Below, piece by piece: positions 1-5,605 of a stretch of DNA of 6,169 nt. The notes under the pieces are model-generated. The model worked only from the letters and a program-made list of their open reading frames with translations. It had not been told where the DNA came from and made no database searches. The position numbers were made by a program, and so were the translations under genes. Source of the DNA: Pseudomonadota bacterium (GTDB lineage: Bacteria > Pseudomonadota > Gammaproteobacteria > Enterobacterales > Enterobacteriaceae); assembly GCA_023425455.1 (NCBI GenBank), contig JAFACP010000091.1:1-6169 (forward strand), given 5' to 3'. The stretch's first letter is position 1. The number at the start of each line of letters is the position of its first letter.

Positions 1-1004
1 GGCTCGATCAGCGGCCCCACCACCACGCCATCGTCCATGCCATTGCCGACCTTCAGCGCGTTAACCGCATCGGCAAGCTGGTTGACGAATTTATCGTAGA
101 CCGTCTCCTGAATATAAAAGCGATTCACGCTAACGCAGACCTGACCTGCATTACGGAATTTATTGGCAACCGCCCCTTTAACAGCAGCCTCAATATCCGC
201 ATCTTCAAACACGATATAGGGCGCATTCCCCCCCAGTTCCATCGAGACTTTTTTCATTGTCTCAGCCGCATTGCGTACCAGCGTTTTGCCAACAGCCGTC
301 GAGCCGGTGAAAGAGATTTTACGCACCGCGTGACTGGCCATAATCGCATCGCTGATCTCATGCGTGTTGCCGGCGACAGCGTTCAGCACCCCATCCGGTA
401 CACCCGCCTGTTTGGCCAGCGTTAACAGAGCAAAGGCGCTGAGCGGCGTATTATTTGCCGGTTTGATCACCCCGGTACAGCCTGCGGCAAGCGCCGGACC
501 CAGCTTACGGGTCAGCATCGCCATCGGGAAATTCCACGGAGTGATTGCCGCAACCACGCCAACAGGTTCACGCGTCGCCAGGATTCGGGAGCCGGGTTTT
601 ATCGCCGGGATAATTTCACCATTGGCGCGCTTGGCCTGCTCGGCAAACCATTGAATAAAGCTGGCGGCATACTCCACCTCGCCTTCCGCTTCTTTCAGCG
701 GTTTGCCCTGCTCGGTGGTCATCAGGCACGCGAGCCAGCTTTTATTCTCAATAATCAGTTCATACCAGCGATAGAGGATCGTCGAGCGCTCTTTCGCGGT
801 TTTCGCCCGCCATGCCGGGAACGCTTTGGCAGCGGCGGCAATCGCCTCTTCGGTTTCGGCTGTACCGGCTTTCGCCACTTTGGCGATCGTCTCGCCGGTA
901 GCCGGGTTGAGGACATCAAAGGTGCTGCTCAGCGTTTTCCATATACCGTTGACCAGATATCCGGTCTGAAAAAGAACATTGTCCTGTAGAGTCTGGGTTG
1001 TCAT
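1..1004 (-). CDS. Aldehyde dehydrogenase, succinate-semialdehyde dehydrogenase (GabD) type, 3' part missing
   Basis: N-terminal 334 codons of an NAD(P)-dependent aldehyde dehydrogenase; the family is about 480 residues, so roughly 150 C-terminal residues lie beyond the left edge. The start is the ATG at 1004-1002, preceded on the minus strand by the strong ribosome-binding site AGGGAGG four bases upstream. Visible motifs are ITPWNFP (154-160, with the oxyanion Asn158), the cofactor-binding IKPA (180-183) and FTGSTAVG (232-239), the general base Glu256 in MELGGNAP, and the catalytic Cys290 in FRNAGQVC. Arg166 (LTRKLGPALAAG) and Arg284 (FRNAGQ) align with the arginines that bind the substrate carboxylate in human SSADH (Arg213 and Arg334). 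This favours a semialdehyde acid such as succinate semialdehyde. Glutarate or 2-oxoglutarate semialdehyde are alternatives. It resembles E. coli GabD clearly but looks too diverged to be its ortholog, so no symbol is given. A terminator separates it from aaeB, so it is probably its own transcription unit. Cytoplasmic. Confidence 0.9.
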   Translation of the reverse strand, partial: MTTQTLQDNVLFQTGYLVNGIWKTLSSTFDVLNPATGETIAKVAKAGTAETEEAIAAAAKAFPAWRAKTAKERSTILYRWYELIIENKSWLACLMTTEQGKPLKEAEGEVEYAASFIQWFAEQAKRANGEIIPAIKPGSRILATREPVGVVAAITPWNFPMAMLTRKLGPALAAGCTGVIKPANNTPLSAFALLTLAKQAGVPDGVLNAVAGNTHEISDAIMASHAVRKISFTGSTAVGKTLVRNAAETMKKVSMELGGNAPYIVFEDADIEAAVKGAVANKFRNAGQVCVSVNRFYIQETVYDKFVNQLADAVNALKVGNGMDDGVVVGPLIE

Positions 1005-1042
1005 GTGTCCTCCCTTTCTGAAAGTTAGAGCCTGCAACACTA

Positions 1043-1048
1043 AGTATA
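1043..1048 (-). promoter_or_regulatory. Candidate -10 box for the aldehyde dehydrogenase gene
   Basis: The minus strand reads TATACT here (five of six consensus bases), about 39 bases upstream of the dehydrogenase start codon. No good -35 box is present at 16-18 bases: that position falls inside the neighbouring terminator hairpin and reads roughly AAAAGC. The call rests on the -10 box and on the need for a promoter between the terminator and the gene. It could need an activator, or the gene could depend on read-through from aaeB. Confidence 0.3.
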
Positions 1049-1053
1049 GCCAC

Positions 1054-1085
1054 AAAAAAATCGACGCTTTTGGCGTCGGTTTTTA
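1054..1085 (-). terminator. Rho-independent terminator of the aaeXAB operon, symmetrical
   Basis: A perfect 6-bp stem (CGACGC at 1062-1067, GCGTCG at 1073-1078) closes a 5-base loop. In the aaeB direction the stem is followed by a run of seven T (plus-strand A at 1054-1060), only about 14 bases after the aaeB stop codon. On the plus strand it is followed by GTTTTTA, so it could also stop transcription coming from the opposite direction. Confidence 0.9.
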
Positions 1086-1091
1086 TCGTCA

Positions 1092-3059
1092 TTAGCTGTC
1101 GGTTAATGCGTTCTGATAGCGGTGCAGCATCATCGCCAGCCGCCCGACAGGTTCAGTGACCTGCGGTGGCGCCTCCCAGAGACGCAGTTTCTGCTGATAG
1201 ATATCCAGCTCGTCCAGCAACTGTTTAAAGTAGCGACGTCGTTTATCGTCGCTGGAGGCGGCAATCACATGATCCGCCGTACGCCGCAGCTGACGGTGGA
1301 ACGCGGACAGATCGTCATTCACCGGGACCGGCGCATTACGCAGGCGCTGATGGGCAATGATCATGGTCAGCGCCAGCCGGAACTTGGCAATGTCGCCGGG
1401 AAATTTATTCAACAGCAAAAACAGCTGCTGATACAGCGCAGGCAGATGATTCTCTTTGCGCCGCGCTGCATTGGTGGTCATGGAAGAGACGGCGGCGGAG
1501 ACAAACTGGTTCAGCAGCACCCGTCCCGTCCGTGCCTGCGAGTTATCACGTACCAGCAGAATGACCATCATCGCCAGGAAACAGCCCACCAGCTGGCCCA
1601 ACGCACTGTCGAGAAACTGGCTGAAATGGAAGGTCATCGGGTTATCGAGAACGATGATGTTAATCGTGCTCGCCAGCGCCCCCAGGGAACCGATGCGCCG
1701 TTTCTGCACTTCGATGCCAATAAAGAACGCCAGCACCGCGAGGCTAATGCACAGCAATAGCATGCTCTGCTGAGTGGAGGGGATGATCACCAGGAAATAG
1801 AACGCCCCCAGCGGTAAGGCGGCAAGGGTGCCGTACAGGAAATCGATAGCCACCATGCGTGGGTTAGGCAAACGCATTGCCAGCGAGGTGACAACGGCAA
1901 TCATCACCATCGCCCCGCTGCCGGACGTCCAGCCGGTCCAGAGCCAGAACAGCGTACCAAGCATACAGGCAAGCGTGGTGCGCCAGAAGTTGACCATCGC
2001 GTGATGGCGTTCCGCCGATTCGGCCCTGATAACCACTTCCCCCTGCAGGACCTCCTCTTCCGCAGCGCTGATTTTGGTATTACCGATCACGCCGCGCTTC
2101 AGAAGCAGGTAGCGCGTCGCCGCGCCCACCCAGCTGTAGATGGTCACAGGAGTATCACGCTCGCCGGTCCAGCCAATCACCCGGCGCATACGCTTGAGCT
2201 GCTTATGCACGTCCTGTACCGTTTCAACCGGCTCGGCAAACAGCTCGCGGAACGTTCCGGTGACAGCGTCCGGACGGGAGTTCTGGATCAGATAGGTTTC
2301 ACACGCCTGGGTTATCAGCGTTAAGGAGAGCGTATTGAGTGCTTTCAGGCGACGGTTGGCACGCGCCCAGCGCGAAGACTCCATATTCAGGTTACTGCGC
2401 ATCCCCTCCAGCGCCGTCGTCCGGCGAACCAGCGCGCTCCAGGCCTTGTCGACCTCTTCGCTGTCACCATGCGCAATGCACAGCTGCATCAGTTGATACT
2501 GCGCAACTATCAGCGCGTCCAGCTCGCGATCGACCTCCTGCTTGATCGAGCGCGGAGAGAAAAGCAGATCCGCCACAATGGCGCACACAATACCAATCAC
2601 AATCTCGCTGCAGCGTTCCAGAGCAAACTGTGGCGCCAGAAGCGGGTCAGTCTGGATCGTGATGACGATAATCAATGCGGTATAGCCCGACAGCCCCCAG
2701 GCATACGAGTTCTCCACCCTCACCAGGGAGGAGAGCCAGGTGCAAAAACCAGCCCAGATACAGCACACCATCAGCATCAGCAGCGGCGTGCGGATCATCA
2801 GGATAATAATGGTAAGCGCCGCAATACAGCCGATAAAGGTCCCGAAGATACGCAGCATACCGCGATAGCGGATGGCACCGGAGTAGGGTTCGCCACCGGC
2901 GGCAAAGGCAGGACCAGCAGCAACAATCGCTGCGGTCAGTACCGCCCAGCGTGGCGTTTCCAGCTGGAAATGAAAGCCGACAAACAGTGCCAGCACAATG
3001 GCGCACGCCAGCTTCACGGCGAAGCGGATATGCTGACTGGCGATGGAAAATAGGCCCAT
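1092..3059 (-). CDS. aaeB: p-hydroxybenzoic acid efflux pump inner-membrane subunit AaeB
   Basis: Inner-membrane transporter of the AaeAB pump, which exports p-hydroxybenzoate and some other aromatic carboxylic acids and is thought to act as a relief valve for these weak acids. It belongs to the fusaric acid resistance (FUSC) family. The 655 residues equal the E. coli length, and the sequence matches E. coli AaeB nearly throughout as I recall it. The layout is two-fold. About six membrane segments (roughly residues 13-172) are followed by a soluble stretch of about 190 residues. A second group of about five segments (roughly 368-503, including [18 protein letters not shown]) is followed by a soluble C-terminal domain rich in Arg and Lys. 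The ATG lies 5 bases after the aaeA stop and has only a weak ribosome-binding site (TTGG), so translation is probably coupled to aaeA. Last gene of the operon; the terminator follows at once. Intact, with no frameshift. Confidence 0.97.
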   Translation of the reverse strand: MGLFSIASQHIRFAVKLACAIVLALFVGFHFQLETPRWAVLTAAIVAAGPAFAAGGEPYSGAIRYRGMLRIFGTFIGCIAALTIIILMIRTPLLMLMVCCIWAGFCTWLSSLVRVENSYAWGLSGYTALIIVITIQTDPLLAPQFALERCSEIVIGIVCAIVADLLFSPRSIKQEVDRELDALIVAQYQLMQLCIAHGDSEEVDKAWSALVRRTTALEGMRSNLNMESSRWARANRRLKALNTLSLTLITQACETYLIQNSRPDAVTGTFRELFAEPVETVQDVHKQLKRMRRVIGWTGERDTPVTIYSWVGAATRYLLLKRGVIGNTKISAAEEEVLQGEVVIRAESAERHHAMVNFWRTTLACMLGTLFWLWTGWTSGSGAMVMIAVVTSLAMRLPNPRMVAIDFLYGTLAALPLGAFYFLVIIPSTQQSMLLLCISLAVLAFFIGIEVQKRRIGSLGALASTINIIVLDNPMTFHFSQFLDSALGQLVGCFLAMMVILLVRDNSQARTGRVLLNQFVSAAVSSMTTNAARRKENHLPALYQQLFLLLNKFPGDIAKFRLALTMIIAHQRLRNAPVPVNDDLSAFHRQLRRTADHVIAASSDDKRRRYFKQLLDELDIYQQKLRLWEAPPQVTEPVGRLAMMLHRYQNALTDS

Positions 3060-3064
3060 AGCGA

Positions 3065-3997
3065 TTAACCAAACTCGCGCAGACGATGGGCGATTTTACG
3101 GAAGAAAGAGTCCTGGCTGGCGTCACGATCTTTTTCACCGGTGATCACCACCGTTGCCGTGGTACCGGCAGGCCATAAATTTCCCTGCTGTTCATCCAGA
3201 TGAATACGGACCGGCACCCGCTGCGCCAGACGTACCCACTCCAGATTGGAGTCCACCGTCGCCATACCTTTGGCATCGCTGGTGCTGCTGGCGTTTGTCA
3301 CCCCTGCCGCAACGCTGTCCACCGTCCCCTTCAGCACTCGATTGCTGCCCAGCGGGGTGATTTCGGCGCGATAGCCCGGACGCACCCCTTCCAGTTTGGT
3401 CTCTTCCATATAGGCAAGCACGTAGAAGGAGTTCTGCTTCACCAGCGCCACGGCGGTTGAACCGCGGGTAATAAATTCGCCGGTATAGACATTCAGGTTG
3501 GTCACCCAGCCGTCAGCAGGCGCACGGATCACGGTACGGTCGAGATCAAGCTTCGCCAGATCGCGCGTCGCTTCCGCTTTTGCCAGCTGATGCAGCACGG
3601 TTTGCAGCACGTTGTTTGACTGGTCAATCTCTTCGCGGGACATGGCCTGAATACCTAACTGATTTCGACGTCCGGCCTCACGACGTTTTTCTGTCGCCAG
3701 CGCCCGGTAATACTCGACATCCGCCTGCGCTTCCTCCAGCGCTTTTTGATAGCGCGGCTGATCAATGGTAAACAGGACCTGATCCTTCTTCACCAGCTGG
3801 TTGTCGTGCACGTTAACGGCGGTAATCAGCCCGGCAACATCCGGGGCAATGGCCACAACGTCCGCGCTAATTCGCGCATCACGCGTCCACGGCGATTCAG
3901 TGTAGAAAACCCAGGCGCGAAAAATAGCGATGAACGCGAGGATAACCAGCGCCATAGTGATGGCGGTACGGGAGACTTTTCTTATTAGTGTTTTCAC
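3065..3997 (-). CDS. aaeA: p-hydroxybenzoic acid efflux pump membrane-fusion protein AaeA (GTG start)
   Basis: Periplasmic adaptor of the AaeAB pump, anchored in the inner membrane and linking AaeB to an outer-membrane channel (not encoded here). A GTG start at 3997-3995 gives 310 residues beginning MKTLIRK, the E. coli length and N-terminus. It has GAGG five bases upstream and lies 7 bases after the aaeX stop. A longer frame opens with TTG at 4012, but it would overlap aaeX and lacks a good ribosome-binding site. Residues about 12-33 form the membrane anchor. The first lipoyl-type half is about 47-80 ([19 protein letters not shown]). A charged alpha-helical hairpin spans about 84-152 and the second lipoyl half about 155-188 ([20 protein letters not shown]). 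A beta-barrel region follows to about 285, with a basic C-terminal tail. Member of the HlyD/EmrA-type membrane-fusion proteins. Confidence 0.96.
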   Translation of the reverse strand: MKTLIRKVSRTAITMALVILAFIAIFRAWVFYTESPWTRDARISADVVAIAPDVAGLITAVNVHDNQLVKKDQVLFTIDQPRYQKALEEAQADVEYYRALATEKRREAGRRNQLGIQAMSREEIDQSNNVLQTVLHQLAKAEATRDLAKLDLDRTVIRAPADGWVTNLNVYTGEFITRGSTAVALVKQNSFYVLAYMEETKLEGVRPGYRAEITPLGSNRVLKGTVDSVAAGVTNASSTSDAKGMATVDSNLEWVRLAQRVPVRIHLDEQQGNLWPAGTTATVVITGEKDRDASQDSFFRKIAHRLREFG

Positions 3998-4004
3998 ATC
4001 AACC

Positions 4005-4208
4005 TCAGACAAACATGCGCGATATTAAATAAAACAGGCAGCAATACAGCGCGGTATTAAACAATGCAGGGTGCCAGACGAAATCATAGATCCCGGTAGG
4101 GACCAGCACCTTACGCACCAGCCAGAAGATCGCCAGTGATAAAAGCAGCTCGAAAAATATCGGTGGGAACGACAAGCCGAACACCACGATAACGGGAAAA
4201 AGACTCAT
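4005..4208 (-). CDS. aaeX: Small membrane protein AaeX (DUF1656)
   Basis: First gene of the aaeXAB operon. It encodes 67 residues and is almost identical to E. coli AaeX as I recall it. Two hydrophobic segments are visible, about residues 3-30 (including [14 protein letters not shown]) and about 47-65 ([19 protein letters not shown]), joined by a short stretch with [15 protein letters not shown]. It is therefore an inner-membrane protein with two spans. The family is found next to FUSC-type pumps and membrane-fusion proteins; its biochemical role is unclear, and in E. coli it is reported not to be needed for efflux. The ATG is preceded by AAGG about six bases upstream. The gene ends 7 bases before the GTG of aaeA. 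Confidence 0.95.
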   Translation of the reverse strand: MSLFPVIVVFGLSFPPIFFELLLSLAIFWLVRKVLVPTGIYDFVWHPALFNTALYCCLFYLISRMFV

Positions 4209-4255
4209 GTTGACCTTGATTAGAGAGAGTGCAGGCTACAGAATTTTTAAGCGCA

Positions 4256-4296
4256 CGCCACTGCAGGAGAGTAAGAAACGCCGGGCGAGAGTGGCG
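4256..4296 (-). other. Inverted repeat able to form a hairpin in the aaeX leader
   Basis: CGCCACT at 4256-4262 and AGTGGCG at 4290-4296 are perfect 7-bp complements with 27 bases between them. If the aaeX transcript starts upstream of 4296, as an LTTR-controlled promoter in the AT-rich part would imply, the leader RNA could fold here, about 50 bases before the start codon. No T run follows, so it is not a terminator. No function is known to me. Confidence 0.4.
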
Positions 4297-4310
4297 CAGC
4301 CGTTATGTAA

Positions 4311-4325
4311 TTAATAATATATTAA
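4311..4325. promoter_or_regulatory. Likely AaeR operator: AT-rich LysR-type inverted repeat
   Basis: TTAATAATATATTAA is a perfect inverted repeat (6 bp, 3-base spacer, 6 bp) containing the T-N11-A pattern of LysR-type sites. It sits in the middle of the aaeR-aaeX divergent region, about 100 bases from the aaeX start codon and 22 bases upstream of the aaeR -10 box. LysR-type regulators usually bind such a site to activate the divergent operon and control their own gene. Assignment to AaeR is inferred from position and symmetry. Confidence 0.6.
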
Positions 4326-4330
4326 CGTAA

Positions 4331-4346
4331 CTGTTATGCTGTTATC
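4331..4346. repeat. Tandem CTGTTAT repeat between operator and aaeR -10 box
   Basis: CTGTTATG and CTGTTATC follow each other directly (4331-4338 and 4339-4346), an 8-base tandem duplication with one difference. It lies on one face of the helix between the inverted repeat and the aaeR -10 box, where a LysR-type protein often makes a second, weaker contact. It may also be a chance repeat. Confidence 0.35.
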
Positions 4347-4352
4347 TATAAT
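4347..4352 (+). promoter_or_regulatory. aaeR promoter, -10 box
   Basis: TATAAT is a perfect sigma-70 -10 box, giving a predicted start of transcription near 4359 and a leader of about 29 bases before aaeR. The -35 region is poor: the best match, TTAACG at 4322-4327, has a 19-base spacer and overlaps the presumed AaeR operator, which would allow autoregulation. Confidence 0.6.
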
Positions 4353-4372
4353 ATGTGATCTAAATCACTTTT
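4351..4372. promoter_or_regulatory. CRP (cAMP receptor protein) binding site
   Basis: The core TGTGATCTAAATCACT at 4354-4369 fits TGTGA-N6-TCACA with one mismatch, and 19 of the 22 positions of the full CRP consensus agree. The centre at 4361.5 falls almost on the predicted aaeR transcription start, overlapping the -10 box by two bases. Binding there would be expected to block aaeR. It lies about 150 bases from the aaeX start codon, so activation of aaeX is also possible if that promoter starts near 4300. G at the second position of each half argues against FNR. Confidence 0.75.
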
Positions 4373-4387
4373 AAGCCAGAGTGAACA

Positions 4388-5314
4388 ATGGAACGTTTAA
4401 AACGCATGTCGGTATTCGCCAAAGTGGTTGAACTTGGCTCTTTCACCGCAGCTGCCAGGCAGCTGCAGATGAGTGTCTCTTCCATCAGCCAGACCGTCTC
4501 TAAGCTGGAAGATGAGCTTCAGGTTAAGCTACTCAACCGCAGCACCCGCAGCATCGGGCTGACGGAGGCCGGTAAAATTTACTACCAGGGCTGTCGCCGC
4601 ATGCTGCATGAAGCGCAGGATGTCCACGAGCAACTCTACGCCTTTAACAACACGCCCATCGGTACGCTGCGTATCGGTTGTTCTTCAACTATGGCACAAA
4701 ATGTCCTCGCCGCCATGACGGCAGAAATGCTGAAAGAGTATCCGGGGCTTACCGTAAATCTGGTGACGGGCATTCCGGCTCCCGATCTCATCGCCGACGG
4801 ACTGGATGTGGTGATCCGCGTTGGCGCGCTGCAGGATTCCAGCCTCTTCTCCCGCCGCCTGGGAAGTATGCCGATGGTGGTGTGCGCCTCTAAAAGCTAT
4901 CTCGCGCAATACGGTATTCCGGAGAAACCCGCCGATCTCAGTAACCACTCATGGCTGGAATACAGCGTCCGCCCGGATAACGAATTTGAGCTGATTGCGC
5001 CTGAAGGGCTTTCCACCAAATTGCTGCCCGAAGGCCGGTTTGTCACTAATGATCCCATGACGATCTCGCGCTGGCTGGTCGCCGGCGCCGGGATCGCCTA
5101 CGTTCCGCTGATGTGGGTGATCAATGAGATCAACAGCGGCGTGCTTGAGATCCTGTTCCCGCGCTATCAATCTGACCCGCGTCCGGTGTATGCCCTGTAT
5201 ACCGAAAAAGACAAACTGCCGCTCAAGGTGCAGGTCTGTATTAACTATCTGACCGAATATTTTGTCGAGGTGGCCGATCTGTTTAAGGGCATGCGCGAAA
5301 GACGCAAAGAGTAA
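4388..5314 (+). CDS. aaeR: LysR-type transcriptional regulator AaeR
   Basis: Regulator of the divergent aaeXAB efflux operon; in E. coli the operon is induced by p-hydroxybenzoate and related aromatic acids and AaeR is its proposed activator. The 308 residues compare with 309 in E. coli, with near-identity over most of the length and the differences gathered at the C-terminus. Residues 1-60 hold the winged helix-turn-helix (FTAAARQLQMSVSSISQTVS at 19-38, then the LNRSTRSIGLTEAG wing). A linker helix runs to about 87. The two-lobed effector domain spans about 90-295 (GTLRIGCSS at its start, then PAPDLIADGLDVVIRVG). The start codon follows only a weak ribosome-binding site (AGAG, six bases upstream), suiting a low-level regulator. 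Cytoplasmic, expected to bind as a tetramer. No downstream gene appears close enough to share its operon. Confidence 0.97.
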   Translation: MERLKRMSVFAKVVELGSFTAAARQLQMSVSSISQTVSKLEDELQVKLLNRSTRSIGLTEAGKIYYQGCRRMLHEAQDVHEQLYAFNNTPIGTLRIGCSSTMAQNVLAAMTAEMLKEYPGLTVNLVTGIPAPDLIADGLDVVIRVGALQDSSLFSRRLGSMPMVVCASKSYLAQYGIPEKPADLSNHSWLEYSVRPDNEFELIAPEGLSTKLLPEGRFVTNDPMTISRWLVAGAGIAYVPLMWVINEINSGVLEILFPRYQSDPRPVYALYTEKDKLPLKVQVCINYLTEYFVEVADLFKGMRERRKE

Positions 5315-5327
5315 TACCCGGCCCTGA

Positions 5328-5340
5328 GCGGATGATCCGC
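5328..5340 (+). other. Short hairpin after aaeR, no T run
   Basis: GCGGAT and ATCCGC flank a single base and could form a small GC-rich hairpin 14 bases after the aaeR stop codon. No T tract follows, so it is not a standard intrinsic terminator. It could protect the 3' end of the aaeR transcript. Confidence 0.3.
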
Positions 5341-5364
5341 AGGCGTCATCACTGTCCTCCCCGC

Positions 5365-5399
5365 TATTCCTGAATAACGCTTTTCTAACTTCAGGAATA
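5365..5399. repeat. Perfect 10-bp inverted repeat downstream of aaeR
   Basis: TATTCCTGAA at 5365-5374 and TTCAGGAATA at 5390-5399 are exact complements separated by 15 bases. The arm-to-arm centre distance is 25 bases, about two and a half helical turns. There is no T run after either arm, so it is an unlikely terminator. It may be an operator or an RNA structure at the end of the aaeR transcript. The nine-base arm TTCAGGAAT appears once more at 5576-5584. Confidence 0.6.
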
Positions 5400-5423
5400 T
5401 GCCCCTCTATTAATTATGGCGAA

Positions 5424-5453
5424 TTGACACTGCGCCAGCCGCACATTTATCGT
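5424..5453 (+). promoter_or_regulatory. Candidate distal promoter for yagU
   Basis: A perfect TTGACA (5424-5429) is followed after 18 bases by TATCGT (5448-5453, four of six -10 bases). Transcription would start near 5460 and give a leader of about 145 bases containing the stem-loops at 5463-5512 and 5517-5531. Confidence 0.4.
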
Positions 5454-5462
5454 ATTACTCGT

Positions 5463-5512
5463 CTGAATAATGGAATATCACAACAGACAAATAGCGGTGA
5501 TGCCATATTCAG
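5463..5512 (+). other. Large imperfect stem-loop upstream of yagU
   Basis: CTGAATA-A-TGG at 5463-5473 pairs with CCATATTCAG at 5503-5512 (10 bp with one bulged A). After a small internal loop, ATCAC at 5477-5481 pairs with GTGAT at 5497-5501, leaving a 15-base loop. It begins almost at the predicted start of the distal promoter transcript. It may be an RNA structure or a DNA-level operator. I do not recognise it as a known riboswitch or repeat family. Confidence 0.45.
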
Positions 5513-5516
5513 CGCA

Positions 5517-5531
5517 CTCCGGAGAACGGAG
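5517..5531 (+). other. Small GC-rich hairpin in the yagU upstream region
   Basis: CTCCG (5517-5521) and CGGAG (5527-5531) enclose the 5-base loop GAGAA. It directly follows the larger stem-loop and lies just ahead of the proximal promoter candidate. The following bases (CGTTATTAAAAT) do not form a T run, so it is not a standard terminator. Confidence 0.35.
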
Positions 5532-5544
5532 CGTTATTAAAATG

Positions 5545-5572
5545 TTGCAAATATATCTCATAAAAATATATT
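5545..5572 (+). promoter_or_regulatory. Candidate proximal promoter for yagU
   Basis: TTGCAA (5545-5550) and TATATT (5567-5572) are spaced by 16 AT-rich bases. The predicted start is near 5579, giving a leader of about 27 bases. It is the nearer of two candidates and could work alone or together with the distal one. Confidence 0.45.
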
Positions 5573-5575
5573 TCT

Positions 5576-5584
5576 TTCAGGAAT
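5576..5584. repeat. Third copy of TTCAGGAAT, at the yagU start of transcription
   Basis: This nine-base sequence repeats exactly the right arm of the inverted repeat at 5365-5399. It lies on the predicted start of the proximal yagU promoter, about 20 bases before the start codon, which is a typical place for a repressor half-site. The link to a regulator is inference. Confidence 0.35.
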
Positions 5585-5605
5585 CCCTTTAGACAAGGAA
5601 TAAAA

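Noticed and set aside
364..989. Two plus-strand frames of 96 and 112 codons opposite the dehydrogenase
   Set aside because: Shadows of a gene with clear catalytic motifs on the other strand; no supporting signals.
1122..1760. Open frame of 212 codons on the plus strand, opposite aaeB
   Set aside because: Fully antisense to the well-conserved aaeB; composition (rich in Arg, Gln, His) is typical of a shadow frame and no ribosome-binding site is evident.
2469..3053. Open frame of 194 codons on the plus strand, opposite the 5' part of aaeB
   Set aside because: Antisense shadow of aaeB, low-complexity composition rich in His, Gln and Asp, no recognisable domain.
2647..3138. Minus-strand frame of 163 codons overlapping the end of aaeA and the start of aaeB
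   Set aside because: Out of frame with both conserved genes, which are each intact, so it is not a frameshifted fragment.
1..4208. A new aldehyde-oxidation plus efflux operon of dehydrogenase and aaeXAB
   Set aside because: A strong terminator and a separate ribosome-binding site lie between them, and the dehydrogenase keeps the arginines of a semialdehyde-acid enzyme rather than looking like an aromatic aldehyde dehydrogenase. Adjacency alone does not support one system.
4351..4372. FNR site instead of CRP site
   Set aside because: The halves read GTGAT and ATCAC, whereas FNR prefers TTGAT and ATCAA; the TGTGA-N6-TCACT form fits CRP better.
5328..5399. Intrinsic terminator for aaeR
   Set aside because: Both hairpins here lack a following T run, so a rho-independent terminator cannot be supported.
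5470..5592. Small frame of 40 codons ending 13 bases before yagU, a possible leader peptide
   Set aside because: No ribosome-binding site before its ATG, start codon buried in the predicted stem, and no recognisable sequence. It could be revisited if conserved in relatives.
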